Below, one piece after another: positions 12,668 to 23,962 of a stretch of DNA of 64,000 nt; within the stretch, counting starts at the first letter, position 1; every line of letters begins with the position of its first letter. This DNA is from Hirudinaria manillensis. Taxonomy: Eukaryota > Annelida > Clitellata > Hirudinida > Hirudinidae. The notes under the pieces are model-generated. The model was not told the DNA's origin, made no database searches, and saw only the letters and a program-made list of their open reading frames with translations. The position numbers and the translations under genes are program-made. The DNA is taken from assembly GCA_034509925.1 (NCBI GenBank), contig CM067538.1, positions 4,178,501-4,242,500 on the forward strand, read 5' to 3'.

Positions 12668-12775
12668 CTTTTTTTTTCAACAATAATAATCTCTTTATTC
12701 AATGAAAAAAAGCACAGTAATAATAACACCAGTAGGCCAGAAGGGATTTACATCCCGCTGGGTGGCCAACCGTTT
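12668..12775. repeat. Possible retroelement end
   Basis: A T-rich start, ATAATCTCTTTATTCAATG and a GC-richer block (AGTAGGCCAGAAGGGATTTA, CTGGGTGGCC) stand out from AT-rich surroundings and resemble the layout at 4015-4135. Unclassified. Confidence 0.3.
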
Positions 12776-14286
12776 ACGACATAAATAAATGTGATACACA
12801 GTACATAAGTAAAGTGTCAAGAATAAGTCAGATATTGAAAAAAAGGATTAGTGGTGGAGTGGTGAATTGATTATGAAATTTTTTAAGTGACGTTTAAAGG
12901 CATATAAGCTGGAATGCTGAGTTATAATACTAGGAATTTTATTGTATATGTTGGGGCCTGAGCATTGAATAGATCTTAGAAAAGTGTTGGATTTTGAGAA
13001 ATTTTATTATTCATGAATTTAAATTTTCTGAGATTTAACAAACAAACAAACAAAAAACAAAGTAGCAGCAAATTAGGTCAGAAGGAACTTAAGGCTATCA
13101 TAATCCCCCACCAATTACGTTGACGTCAACCTGACAAATCGTGTTCGAAATCCAGCTGGAACTGCCACAAACGCCCTCTAGGAGAGAAGTACTATAAACG
13201 GCAAAGATCGCCTCTTATGCTTTTATAAACACACAATAAATAACATAAATCGATTACATTTACATTTACAAGAGGATTTTGAGTAATAATGTGAAGTGGA
13301 ACTCTTGAATTATTTCGATGATGATTATGATGATGATGGTGATGATGATGACAATGAATATAATAGGAGATTTTTTTCTTATGATTACCAGCCACGCCTT
13401 AATTTTAATTTGATAATTAACAAATTCTAGTGATTCTAATTTATTTTCGATTTATTTGGTAAATGACACAAAAATCAATAATCATTTGCGACGATCTCGA
13501 TTAAGAATTCAAGGCAAGTTCTGTTGGAATTCAAGCGATTGATGTGCCGTGGATAACTCCTTGATTGAATCTTTTTTTACTTTTTTCGGAACATCAATCG
13601 CTTGGTTTTATAAACATTTTACAAATAATTTATTCGAATGCAATCAATTCTCAAAATTCAAGCAAAAATCCATCTTTAATTCCAGTTGAAAGCTAGGAAG
13701 GGCTTTTTGTTTTATCTCAGATATCCAAATGAGCGCCATCGTCGTCGTCGTCATCATCAACTTGTTGTCATCCATTTTCTTACTTGAACATGAAATATTT
13801 TGGCACTCAAAAGATTACTTCCGACGCCAATTATTTTGTGCATAAATGAATTTTACTGTATTATTCTTAAGAATTAAATTATAAATAGATATGTAATAAA
13901 AATTTAATTCGAAAATAATTTTGTTATATATTTAAATTTATGTTTAGAATAGATATGTGTTCATATACTGAAAATGTCCACCTTATCATCTTGACAAAAT
14001 AACTATGGCTTTATAATTGACGACGTCGACGATGATGACAACGAGGAGGAGGAGTAAGTTGAAAATATTAACAACAGTCTCAGCAAATTCTTTCAATTTG
14101 ATTATATTACATGATATTGTAATTATTATTGTTAATTGATATTGTTGTTATTGTTGTTATAATTGCCATCACGGGCAAGTTGTCTGAGTTTTAACTAATA
14201 GAATAATTTCGTTTAAAAATATTTAAAAAGAACAATTTCATTGTCAAATTAAGTCTTACAATTTGGTTTAAAATGAAGAATTAAAC

Positions 14287-14461
14287 TGTTATAACTTCAG
14301 AATATCGAGATCAACACGGTTTATTAGGATCAACGCAATACGACACAACTCGACACAACACGACACAGTACGATACGAACACGAGCGGAATTAAAACGGA
14401 AAACAAGCGTGCCTCGTCGCACGAGGTGCACAAAACCAAAGATACGTATAATCCCACAACA
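14287..14461 (-). repeat. 3' LTR of the Ty3-type element
   Basis: 175 bp, from TGTTATAAC to CCACAACA on the plus strand. It differs from the other LTR only in GAGGTGC versus GAGGTGT near its centre-right. Confidence 0.95.
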
Positions 14462-14470
14462 CCTCCCCCC
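14462..14470 (-). other. Polypurine tract
   Basis: GGGGGGAGG on the minus strand lies directly against the 3' LTR and directly after the TAG stop codon of the polyprotein. This is the expected second-strand priming site. Confidence 0.85.
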
Positions 14471-17400
14471 CTAAACGATTAGGTATTTCTTCCTCTGGGG
14501 GTCCATCTCCAGCCTTCTTGGAGGTCGGCGGTTCCTTGCGGATCTTTTCTTTGGTGTCCGTGGTTGCACTGGTGGAATGACAGGCTCTACTTCGCACTCT
14601 GGAATTTCCTGTAGTTCCGGCGTGTGCGTGTTTTCTGCGGTTGTCTGGGCCGTCCCACTTAGTGGCAGGAATGGCAAGTCAAATGCCTCACACATCACCT
14701 TCAGTGAGTCATCCTGCGCACGCTTCCTGAGTTGGTTCGCGTGGCGATGGAGCATTTTGCCGCTTGCCTCCACTAGATAGACTTGACGTCCCTGTCTGCG
14801 CCTGATCCATCCCTGTATCCACTTCGGGTGACTTGGATCCTTGTAGTCTCTTACGAAGACTGCGTCTCCCTCGGCAAACTCTCTCATTCGCCTGTGGATA
14901 GGTTTCCTTTCTTCCATCTCCTGATCCGCTCTTTGGAGATGTTTTACTGGGCTTTTGAGTTGGAGGTCACTCAGGGGAGTTCTCAAAAGTCTCCCTAGGA
15001 GTTTCTCTGCCGGCGTCTTCAAATCCGTCAAAGACGTGCATGGCGTTGTCCGGTAAGTCAGCAGGAATTTCTGGAGCGCATCCTCCATCACCTCCTCCCC
15101 CTGCAGCTTTTGTAGTGTACGCTTGAATGTGTCCACAAAACGCTCAGCTTGTCCATTGCAGTGAGGTTGGTAGGGCGGTGACTTGACGTGTTGCATTCCA
15201 TTCCTCTGACAGAACTCTTGGAACTCCTTGGACGTGAACTGAGTCCCATTGTCCGAAACTATCACTTTTGGGTATCCCTGCTGCGCAAAAATCCTACCCA
15301 GTTCTCTGATTGTGGCAGTGGATGTTGAAGTCGTCATCTTAATAACTTCAGGCCACTTGGAGAAGGCGTCCACCACGATTAAAAACATCACTCCTTCAAT
15401 CGGGCCGGCAAAATCAATATGGACCCTTTCCCAGGCACAATCCGGTTTCGGCCATGGCGTCAATTCGTTCCTGACAGGCATCTTTGCAGCCAACTGGCAT
15501 GAACTGCAAAGTCTCACTCTGTCTTCGATGTCCCTGTCAATTCCTTGCCAGTAAACGTGCAGTCGAGCTAGCATTTTCATTCTACTTGTCCCAGGATGTC
15601 CCTCGTGCAGCATCTTCAAAATTCGGCCTTGCAGGGCTGATGGGATCACGGCTCGTGTTCCCATGAAGAGTGCACCCTCATGGACTGACAAGTCTTTAGA
15701 ACGGCTGTGGAAGGCGTGCAGAGTCGATCCAGCCCGGAAACTAGGCCATCTACCCGTTCTTACACTTTCAACAACCAATTTTAGCTCGGAATCTTCCTCA
15801 GTCATCCTCTGAATATCCTCCTTTGTGACTGGCAAGTTTCGGATGACATCACTCTGAACTGCCTTGACATCCCTTTCGATCTTCGCAATGACGATGTCTT
15901 CATCTTCTGGCAGCTTCTTCGTAGCGATGAGACGGGACAGCGCTTCGGCTTGACCAAAGTGAGTGGATCGCCTATACTCGATGACAAAATCATACGCAAG
16001 CAAGACGAGTTCCCATCGTTGGAGCCGATTTGCTGAATGAGCTGATATACCAACCTTGGATCCGAAGATCGACAACAGTGGCTTATGATCAGTCAGCAAC
16101 AGAAAGCTTCTGCCGTATATGTAGCGATGAAATTTCCTTACCGCAAATACTAAGGCCAGAGCTTCTTTCTCGATCTGTCCGTAGTTCTTCTCTGCCTTGG
16201 TGAGAGATCTACTGGCGTGTGCGATCGCCTTCTCCGTGCCGTTCGGGAAGCGATGAGAGATGACAGCTCCCACTCCATAGTCACACGCGTCCGCAGCAAC
16301 GACGATGTCCAGTGCAGGGTCGAAGTGCGTCAACAACAGATCAGACTGCAACACAACCTTAAGCTTGTCCAAAACTCTCTGGTGTTCAGCAGTCCACACG
16401 AATTTGTCTTCTCTTTCCAGATCGTCCAGGAGGCCTCTCATTGAACGCATATCTGGCACAAAAGACGAGTAGTAGCTTATCATACCTAAGAACGATTTCA
16501 GCTGCTTTTGATCCTTAGGCGCTGGCATTCCGACAATTGCTTGTATTTTCTCGGGATCTGGTCGACGGCCATCTTTTGAAACCACGTGTCCCAAGAAGTT
16601 GATTTCAGGTTTTGCGAAGGAGCACTTCTCCATTCTGACGCGGAAACCATAATCTGCAATTCTTTCAAACAAAGCCTGGACGTTATTGTTGTGCTCTAGA
16701 ATTGTTGATCCTGTCACGATGACATCATCTAGATATGCCGCACAGCCATTAAGTCCTGTGATCATTCGATCCATGGCTTCTTGGAAAATGCCAGGTGCGC
16801 ATTTGACTCCGAAGGGTAACCGCTGGTACTGGAACAGGCCCTTGTGTGTATTTATCGTCACCAGTTCCTTCGAGTCATCTTCGACTTCCATCTGCAAGTA
16901 TGCGTCTGCGAAGTCGATCTGGGTAAACCATGCGCCTTGGTTTAGACGAGCGAAGATTTCGTCGGGTGTCGGCAGAGGGTGACGGTGCATCTCGAGTGCT
17001 TCGTTTAATCCTGTCTTGAAATCAGCACAGATACGGACTGATCCGTTCTTCTTGGCCACTACAACAATCGGGGCAGCCCAATTGCTATAATCCACTTTCT
17101 TCAAGACTCCTTGTTGCACTAGACGCTCCAGCTCTGTGTTGACTGCTTCCTCCCGAGCGAACGGAATCTTCCTCTGTCGGCAAAAGGTCGGACGAACTCC
17201 CTGCCTCACAATCAACTGTGCTCGAGTCTTGCATTTGCCCAACTCCTCTTCGAAAACATCTGGGAACCTTTCAGCCAAACTCTTGGCAAGTTGTCTCCCT
17301 TCTTCTTCTGGCTTCTGCTCAATTTTGCAGCAGATGGCGTTGAAGGCTTTCTGTAGAGGTGGCAGCTGATTCATCCACTCGATGCCCAACAATTGATCAA

Positions 17401-18796
17401 CGTTTTCAGCCACATAGCAGCGACCGTGGCCTGAAAATCCTCCGCAGGTGAACTTAACATCAAATTGACCCAGGACCTCAATCGGCGTTCCATTTGCAGC
17501 TCCCAGTGAAGTCGTCGTTCCTTCCAGAGATGGCGAACCTATCTGCTCCCATGCGTCTCTGCTTATGATTGTGACGTCTGCACCAGAGTCCAGCTGCATT
17601 CTGACCTTGGTTTCTCCGAAACTAACTTCGGCGTACCTTCGATTGGTCCTGAGGTCAGTATTGATTTTCTTGACTCGCCCCTTGAATTTCGATTCCTTTC
17701 TGTGGCAGTCCTTCTGTGGGCAATCCTTCTTGAAATGTGACAAGGATCCACAGATGAAGCAGGCACCCTTGGACGATTCTCGAGGATTTTCTTTGCTAGG
17801 GAAAATGTGTCGAGTCTTCTTCCTCTGGTGGCCTCTTTGAACTGCATTCACAGCCTGTGTACCGTCTACCATGTCGGCGTCTTTCCTCAGACTGACAATG
17901 TTATCACACTCGTTTACCATGTCTTGTAGAGTGCATCCTTCCTGCTTCTCCAGCTTGGACAGCATTCTAGTTCTGATGTCGGCATACTTCGATCCAGTTA
18001 ACGCAGTTATGTAGATCAGGCATTTGAAATTTTCCACTGTCAGCGTGTCGATCCGAGCCAGCGTCACCATTCTATTTATCATCGTACCCAGTTTGCGGAA
18101 CGTCATGGTGCCGATGCTCAATCGCATGGCGTCGAATCTCCTCTTGAAAACTGAAACTTTGTCACCGAAAAAGTCTTCCAAAGTTTCCTTCGTTTGCTCG
18201 TAGGACAAATCACTTGGAGACAGTGGCATGATGTGATCTGTAAAACTGTGGTATGCCTCTTCATTCAGCTTCGACACGAGTGCGCCTGTCTTGTCTGCAT
18301 CCGACAGCTGCATTGCGTGATTTCCTAGGACTGCTTCAAACCGTCCCATCCACTTGGAAAAGGGTGTCCCAGACTCAGGATCATAACTAAACTGCGTTAT
18401 CTGTCTCATGAGCTCCGGGAGTAGATCTGATTTTCTTTCTGTCTCTGTGGCTTCTTTACACTGAGGTTTCAGGGACTGGAGCAATTGCAACAATGCCTCT
18501 TCCCTTCGACGGTACTCCTCGTCTCGGCGGAGATCATTCTCACGGCGGCGTGTTTCTTCCTCGCGACGGCGAGTTTCTTCCTCCTCACGACGACGAATTT
18601 CTTCCTCGCGACGGCGAGTTTCCTCCTCCTCACGACGACGAATTTCTTCATCGCGACGGCGAATTTCTTCCTCCTCACGACGAGGAATTTCTTCCTCGCG
18701 ACGGCGAGTCTCTTCTTCGCGACGTTCATCGTCGCGTCGTCGATTTTCTTCCATGAACATCGTCATCATGGTCAAAAATTTATCCTCAGTAGCCAT
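14471..18796 (-). CDS. Gag-Pol polyprotein of the Ty3-type retrotransposon
   Basis: A single open frame of 1441 residues from ATG at 18796 encodes all functions for copying and integrating the element. In order it has: an N-terminal stretch of about 100 residues made of Arg/Glu-rich repeats likely to form a coiled coil; a Gag capsid-like region; one CCHC zinc knuckle (CFICGSLSHFKKDC, about residue 345); an aspartic protease with DSGAD (about 401); reverse transcriptase with YLDD (about 686); RNase H with ADACDYG (about 833) and TDHKPLL; and integrase with the HHCC domain (HEGHPG to CSSC, about 1063) and a DDE core (HIDFAGP about 1126, SDNGTQF about 1180, GQAERF about 1215). There are no stops or frameshifts and no gag/pol frameshift site, so one polyprotein is expected. 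The in-frame TTG codon upstream lies in the primer-binding region and is not the likely start. Confidence 0.95.
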   Translation of the reverse strand: MATEDKFLTMMTMFMEENRRRDDERREEETRRREEEIPRREEEEIRRRDEEIRRREEEETRRREEEIRRREEEETRRREEETRRRENDLRRDEEYRRREEALLQLLQSLKPQCKEATETERKSDLLPELMRQITQFSYDPESGTPFSKWMGRFEAVLGNHAMQLSDADKTGALVSKLNEEAYHSFTDHIMPLSPSDLSYEQTKETLEDFFGDKVSVFKRRFDAMRLSIGTMTFRKLGTMINRMVTLARIDTLTVENFKCLIYITALTGSKYADIRTRMLSKLEKQEGCTLQDMVNECDNIVSLRKDADMVDGTQAVNAVQRGHQRKKTRHIFPSKENPRESSKGACFICGSLSHFKKDCPQKDCHRKESKFKGRVKKINTDLRTNRRYAEVSFGETKVRMQLDSGADVTIISRDAWEQIGSPSLEGTTTSLGAANGTPIEVLGQFDVKFTCGGFSGHGRCYVAENVDQLLGIEWMNQLPPLQKAFNAICCKIEQKPEEEGRQLAKSLAERFPDVFEEELGKCKTRAQLIVRQGVRPTFCRQRKIPFAREEAVNTELERLVQQGVLKKVDYSNWAAPIVVVAKKNGSVRICADFKTGLNEALEMHRHPLPTPDEIFARLNQGAWFTQIDFADAYLQMEVEDDSKELVTINTHKGLFQYQRLPFGVKCAPGIFQEAMDRMITGLNGCAAYLDDVIVTGSTILEHNNNVQALFERIADYGFRVRMEKCSFAKPEINFLGHVVSKDGRRPDPEKIQAIVGMPAPKDQKQLKSFLGMISYYSSFVPDMRSMRGLLDDLEREDKFVWTAEHQRVLDKLKVVLQSDLLLTHFDPALDIVVAADACDYGVGAVISHRFPNGTEKAIAHASRSLTKAEKNYGQIEKEALALVFAVRKFHRYIYGRSFLLLTDHKPLLSIFGSKVGISAHSANRLQRWELVLLAYDFVIEYRRSTHFGQAEALSRLIATKKLPEDEDIVIAKIERDVKAVQSDVIRNLPVTKEDIQRMTEEDSELKLVVESVRTGRWPSFRAGSTLHAFHSRSKDLSVHEGALFMGTRAVIPSALQGRILKMLHEGHPGTSRMKMLARLHVYWQGIDRDIEDRVRLCSSCQLAAKMPVRNELTPWPKPDCAWERVHIDFAGPIEGVMFLIVVDAFSKWPEVIKMTTSTSTATIRELGRIFAQQGYPKVIVSDNGTQFTSKEFQEFCQRNGMQHVKSPPYQPHCNGQAERFVDTFKRTLQKLQGEEVMEDALQKFLLTYRTTPCTSLTDLKTPAEKLLGRLLRTPLSDLQLKSPVKHLQRADQEMEERKPIHRRMREFAEGDAVFVRDYKDPSHPKWIQGWIRRRQGRQVYLVEASGKMLHRHANQLRKRAQDDSLKVMCEAFDLPFLPLSGTAQTTAENTHTPELQEIPECEVEPVIPPVQPRTPKKRSARNRRPPRRLEMDPQRKKYLIV

Positions 18797-18807
18797 CCTC
18801 GTCGCCA
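18790..18807 (-). other. Putative tRNA primer-binding site
   Basis: TGGCGACGAGGATGGC begins four bases inside the 5' LTR and starts with TGG, the complement of the CCA end of a tRNA. It overlaps the polyprotein ATG. I cannot name the tRNA. Confidence 0.55.
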
Positions 18808-18811
18808 AATA

Positions 18812-18986
18812 TGTTATAACTTCAGAATATCGAGATCAACACGGTTTATTAGGATCAACGCAATACGACACAACTCGACACAACACGACACAGTACGATA
18901 CGAACACGAGCGGAATTAAAACGGAAAACAAGCGTGCCTCGTCGCACGAGGTGTACAAAACCAAAGATACGTATAATCCCACAACA
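18812..18986 (-). repeat. 5' LTR of the Ty3-type element
   Basis: 175 bp, matching the LTR at 14287-14461 at 174 positions. On the minus strand it precedes the primer-binding site and the polyprotein start, so it should carry the element's promoter. Confidence 0.95.
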
Positions 18987-21480
18987 ATTAAACCAAAATT
19001 CCAAAAAAAAAGTCAACAGTAATAAAAAAAAACAATAGAGCTCAAATATTTCGTTTGTTATTTCAGGAAGAAATTGCATAGGAAAGCGCAAACAACTCAA
19101 GAGAGGAACAGATAAAGACCCAAAGTGAAGGTAAACACGAGATTAAAATTATTTTAACACAACTTCTTAACTAGTTGTAAATATTCAAATAATCGTGTGA
19201 AATCAAATTGAACAAATTCAGAAATATCTGCAGAAATTGAAAGAAGTTTGAGGAAAACGGGAAAAGTTCGAGAGAGGGGCAGTTCTTTGTTTGGAAGAAA
19301 AGTAGAAACTTTGAAGATATTGGAATACTTCAAAGTATTCAAGGTATCAAAATCTAAGATTGGTATCAATAAAAAAAACAGAGATAGAGAGGGAGAGAGC
19401 AGACAGAACTTCCATCATCATCAATCCATAACTCAATGATGTTATTTAGAGTATAATATATATTTATAACTTAATAAAACATTTCAATTGGGACTCCCGC
19501 TAATAGGATAAAATCTATCCTTAGAGTCACTTTTTCTAGAACCGATTTTAGAGTTATTTTTAGTTTTACGTAAATATCTCTTAAAAGATGCCTTCCCCAT
19601 AAACACATTGTAACAATTTTTCATGGAAAATCTATGCTGTTCTTACAAGAAGGATTTGCTGTACAATGTATGATTTAGCAGAGCGTGCTGGAAACAACAA
19701 CTACAGAAAAAAAGAAATCACATACATTGAAGTTGGAGAAAAACACATTTTATATATGTTTAAAGGTGAACAAAAAAAAATTTGTTTCTATAAGAACCTC
19801 TCTGTTTGAAATTCTAATTCCGAGGAACATAATCCAGGACAAGAGCAACAAACTGAGAGAATAAATACTTCATGAAAGTAATCCTGAAAGTCAAGATTAA
19901 ATGTTTCCACGTGAGACTGGACTCAATGCAAAGACGTTGCTCGCAGAAAAAATGAAATTAAATCAACCAAATAATAGCTGTAAATTTGGATTTCCAGGAT
20001 GACAGGACAACTTGCAGCCTTCCACGCTGTTGATTACAGAAGATGAATTGAACGAAATCATTATTAATTGCCTTGTTTGCCTTTTGAATTAGTTTTGGTT
20101 TCTTTTGCATTATTAACTAATTAACTATTAATTAATATAAAAATATAAAATATAAACAATATGAGATATAAACAATATATGATTAATATAATCAATTTGC
20201 AAGTATTTGGAACTTTTAAAAAGCATTTAAACGTATTCGGGTTTGGCCTTTCGTTCAGAGTTGTCCTGGTTATAATTTTGTTTATGTTTTTGGAGAAATA
20301 AAATAAAATAAAATAAAATAATAATTAAAATTCTTTTTCATTTTAAAATTCCTTTTCCCTTAGGAAATTCTTTAGTTTTGACATTTGATTGATCGTGCAC
20401 ATCCCAAATTGTTTAATTAAGTTTTAAATTCAAAGTCCCGTTTAGATCCCGGGACCTTAAATGTGAAAATACTGAAACGGATAAATATAAATTTAAAATA
20501 GCAATAAAGACAATATTAATAATAAAAATTAGTAATAATAAGAAATAAATTTATTTAAAATTCTTTTCAAAAAATAAAATAAAGTAAAACCAGAAATCTA
20601 AATTATGCTTCAATGTTTTGTCGAAAAAGTTGTATGTTTGATTATGTGTGATTGTGCTTGTGGTTGTGTGCGTATGTGTGTGTGCGTGTGTGTGTGCATG
20701 TGTGTGTGTGTGGAATTAAAATTATTGGAGACAAAATTCCAAGACATTTCGATAGAATGTTAACAAAATTAAGTGAAATTAATTTTATAATATGGATTTT
20801 TGGAAGGTTTTAAAAATAAAATTGATAAATGTATCATTAATATCATAAATGGTACAAAAATTTATACTTGAACATCTTGTTTAATAAATTAGTGTAGTAA
20901 TAAAATAATATAGTTAAAATATGGCATAGATAATATAAATTAACGAACACTAACAAAGTAATTAAAAGTTTTAAAATGTATTTCAGGTCCAATTTGAGAT
21001 TAAAAGACTTTCGTCTCTTTTAAAAACTACAACAGTTTTTCACGAGGCGTGAAATTTATTGGAATTGGAATTGGTCTCGTCGTCTTTCATTTGGATTTCA
21101 ATTAATTAAAGCTAAAACTAAAGTAAAATGGAATAAACCGAAACTTCTAAAAAAATGCAAAGATTTTAAAATTTATAGTGAAACTGAGAAATTGTTAAAA
21201 ACAATTTAATGTACGTCAACATTGCAATTTCTGGGGGGGGGGGGGTTCAGGCAACATTTATGAACTGAGCTGGAGAGGAATACATCACTCTTTTGCGAGT
21301 CATCAACAAACTTTCTGAGATTATTTTTCGCGGAAGACGAAATCAAGTTGAAATTATTTACTAAAATAAACATTATAATAAAATAAATATTAATTATAAT
21401 AAAATAATTTTGGAACGCAACTGATTGATTTATTTATTTTAAAAGCTAACAAATGTCTCCTCCCAGTTCATCAAGCAAAC
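18987..21480. other. Intron right of the Ty3 insertion
   Basis: Mostly AT-rich with a GT-rich stretch at about 20640-20715 and a run of 12 G at 21233-21245. A short AGGATAAAATCTATCC palindrome near 19505 vaguely resembles the MITE at 29185. No exon was seen. Confidence 0.45.
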
Positions 21481-21499
21481 AAGAACTTAATTGACAAGG

Positions 21500-22420
21500 A
21501 AAGATTAGAAGGGCTCAAACCTATCATTTCTATGATACGAAAAGTGTTAAGTGACCCAGATTAGGTTATAATCTTCGATGAAACCATCGGATCAATTGTA
21601 AGCTGAGGATGCAAAAACAATATCGGGAAGAGAATTTCACACTTTAATTACATGGTTGTTGGAAAAAGTGTTTAGTAGAATCTAAATTCTATTTTGTACA
21701 CAGTTCAGATCATAGAAGAAGGGAATGTAGACGTGTGAATACTATTTCTGAGGTCAGTTAATGATGTGGTGTTAATTATTTTGTGTATTAAACGGATAAA
21801 GACAAAGATCAGCGATGTTCAAGTGATGTTAAGTTTCACAGTCCACAGATGATCGAGGTATCCCTGATGACTGGCATGGAATTGGTGAATTTCTTTTGAA
21901 CCCTTTCGATTTTACCAATCGGGTATTTGTTTTGAGGGATTTAGCAGTGACAACGGTGTTTGAGAATAGTCAGACAGAGGCGAAAAAAGCTTTGATGAGG
22001 AGATTTTTGTCCTCAGAAGTGAAGTTTTTGGAATTATTCGTGATCGAAATGTAGACTTAAATGCGCTTTGGTGAGTGCGAAGTTGGAATTTCATGCCAGG
22101 ATCAATGGTGACACCGAGATCTCCTGTGTAGTCATCAACATTGTGTGGAATTTCATTTATAATAAATAAATAAACATAAAAAAATGTAATGTCACGAAAA
22201 GGATCTTTCTTAGACCTTTCTTATTTTATGATCAGAGAAATCATTTTCCTTGGCTAAGTTCATTAGCCACTTCCAAGAATTTAGGGAATTCATGCTGTAT
22301 CTGAGGTCCCATAAGAATGAATTGTAAACTTTTATGTCGTCAGCAAAGAGTTTCATTGCGTTGTTGTTTGTGAGTCAACTGTTAAAGTCGTTGTAAAAGG
22401 TTAGGAATGGTAGATAATTA
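21500..22420 (-). pseudogene. Decayed CR1-like LINE reverse transcriptase fragment
   Basis: On the minus strand, scattered over several frames, one can read blocks in the order expected for a CR1/Jockey-type reverse transcriptase: FYNDFN, LFADDIKVYNSF (the ADD catalytic motif), LNSWKWLMNLAKEN, TGDLGVTIDPGMKF (the D-L-G-V motif) and KIERVQKKFT with a following MPVIRD. Frameshifts and stops separate the blocks, so it is dead. The left end of the tandem duplication (about 22303) lies within it, and a second piece of the same block (LFAEDIKVYNSFLWD) begins the second repeat unit at 30637. Confidence 0.65.
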
Positions 22421-23164
22421 AAATTTTAATTAAAATAATTATTCGTTATTTCTCATTTAAACATTTCATTATTAGTGTCTAATTGAACAACGTGCAATAA
22501 AAGTTATAATTGCTTTACTAATTGATTAGCATAATTATTAAAAACAACACATTTTCTCAGTAGCCATCTTTATTTTCAATTTGGTAAAAATGATGGTTTA
22601 TTATATTTTCAACATGTATTATTATTATTATTATTATTATTTATGATTTATTATTATTTATTATTGTAATTATAATAATAATTATTACCATCATCATCAT
22701 CGTCATTGTTATTGCGATTGTTACAAGATTTTCTAAAAATAAACTACTTCATATTCAATTGATGACTAATCCGTACTTACATAATTACATGCAAATGTCA
22801 GCCAACTTAACATATCGCATTAAATAACATAACATATTAAAGGCATCAGAACAAACATCTGTCAAGTAATTTAAACAAACACTGGTTTTCCGATCGTTGA
22901 AGTGAAAGAAATGTTATTCTTTTTAATAAAAATAGTTTATTTTGTTATTTTTTGATGAAAATAAAGAAATTCAAGAAGGGGAAATGTTTACAAATCACGC
23001 CAGACGAGGTTTTTATTGCTATTTTAAATCGATATTAAATTAAAATCGAATATTTTTAATTGTCGAAATATCAAAATTTTCACAATATCAAAATAGAATT
23101 GGATATTTTATAATGAATTGATAACCTAACAAAATCTAGTAAGTTAATAATACTAATAACAATA

Positions 23165-23300
23165 AAAATAATAATTGGCGATTTATTTAGCGCTTCCTCT
23201 AGTGACTTAAGAGCACTCAGCAGCGCTATATAAATGGATGTAGTGATTTTGCTCAAGGGCTCGCACGGCAATAGACGCTGGGATTGCCAAATGTCATATT
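23165..23300. repeat. 'cctctag' interspersed repeat, copy in unit A
   Basis: GGCGATTTATTTAGCGCTTCC, then a stretch with AGCGCTATATAAATGGATG. It is shared with unit B at 31138-31280 and, more weakly, with 5828 and 9420. Confidence 0.5.
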
Positions 23301-23917
23301 ACGGCAGGGTCTAAATGAGTTAACATTCACACTTTGCAAGATGTTTATATAATCAATATTCATGTAAAATATTAATTTCTGCTTGTTACTTGATAATAAT
23401 GATTATTTATAATAACAAATTTATAATAAATGTTTATAAACGTTTGCCTAGGTTACTACTGCATTTCATAAGATTTTGATTTTAAACAGACATTTGATTC
23501 AATAAAAGCGGACGAAAATTACAAAGAGGATTTGTCTTGTTAGCTTAAACTTTAAACTTCAAACTTCAAATCCTATCAGCTGATCTTGCAGACAGCACAA
23601 AAAAAATTTTAAGAAAGTTTCAGGTTATTTAAAAAAATATTAGAATGAAAACATGTTTTAAAGAATAATTTAAGAACTGCTTAAGGAGATAGAACTGCTC
23701 TTGGTGAAAGGACCACTTCCAGCATCATAATCATGAACACGGTCATCGTCATCACCACCACCATCATCATCATTATCATCATCATCATCATCATCATTGG
23801 CCCTTAAGGCTGCTGGGCATCTTAACAGTTCAATTACTGCTACAAGAATACTCAAACGCTAGTCTGAAATTCAAGCCTTTTCAATGTTATTTCTGTCACA
23901 AGGTTGTCATGTTATTA

Positions 23918-23921
23918 TTAA

Positions 23922-23962
<41 letters not shown>
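23918..23962. repeat. (ATT)n microsatellite, empty LINE target
   Basis: An uninterrupted (ATT)n tract followed by CGATATCAATATCACTTATG. In unit B the corresponding tract is split by a 1.2-kb LINE fragment. Confidence 0.85.

Larger units (their letters stand above)
11323..14286. other. Intron 5' of E4, left of the Ty3 insertion
   Basis: Intronic sequence with the microsatellite cluster at 11630-12060, a possible retroelement end near 12668-12775 and a GAT-rich tract near 13315-13355. No exon was recognised on either strand. Confidence 0.5.
14287..18986 (-). mobile_element. Ty3-type LTR retrotransposon, apparently intact
   Basis: A 4.7-kb element with two 175-bp LTRs that differ at one position, a primer-binding-site-like sequence, a single long gag-pol frame and a polypurine tract, all in the expected order on the minus strand. 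The LTRs start TG and end CA. The flanking host sequence shows ATTAAAC on both sides, an apparent 7-bp target duplication, longer than the 4-6 bp usual for the group. It is inserted in the long intron upstream of E4, in the same orientation as the receptor gene. There is no envelope-like frame. The near-identical LTRs and open frame indicate recent insertion. Confidence 0.95.

Noticed and set aside
14577..18919. Many shorter frames on both strands within the Ty3 element
   Set aside because: They are shadows of the 1441-residue polyprotein; the Arg/Glu repeat region opens several frames at once.
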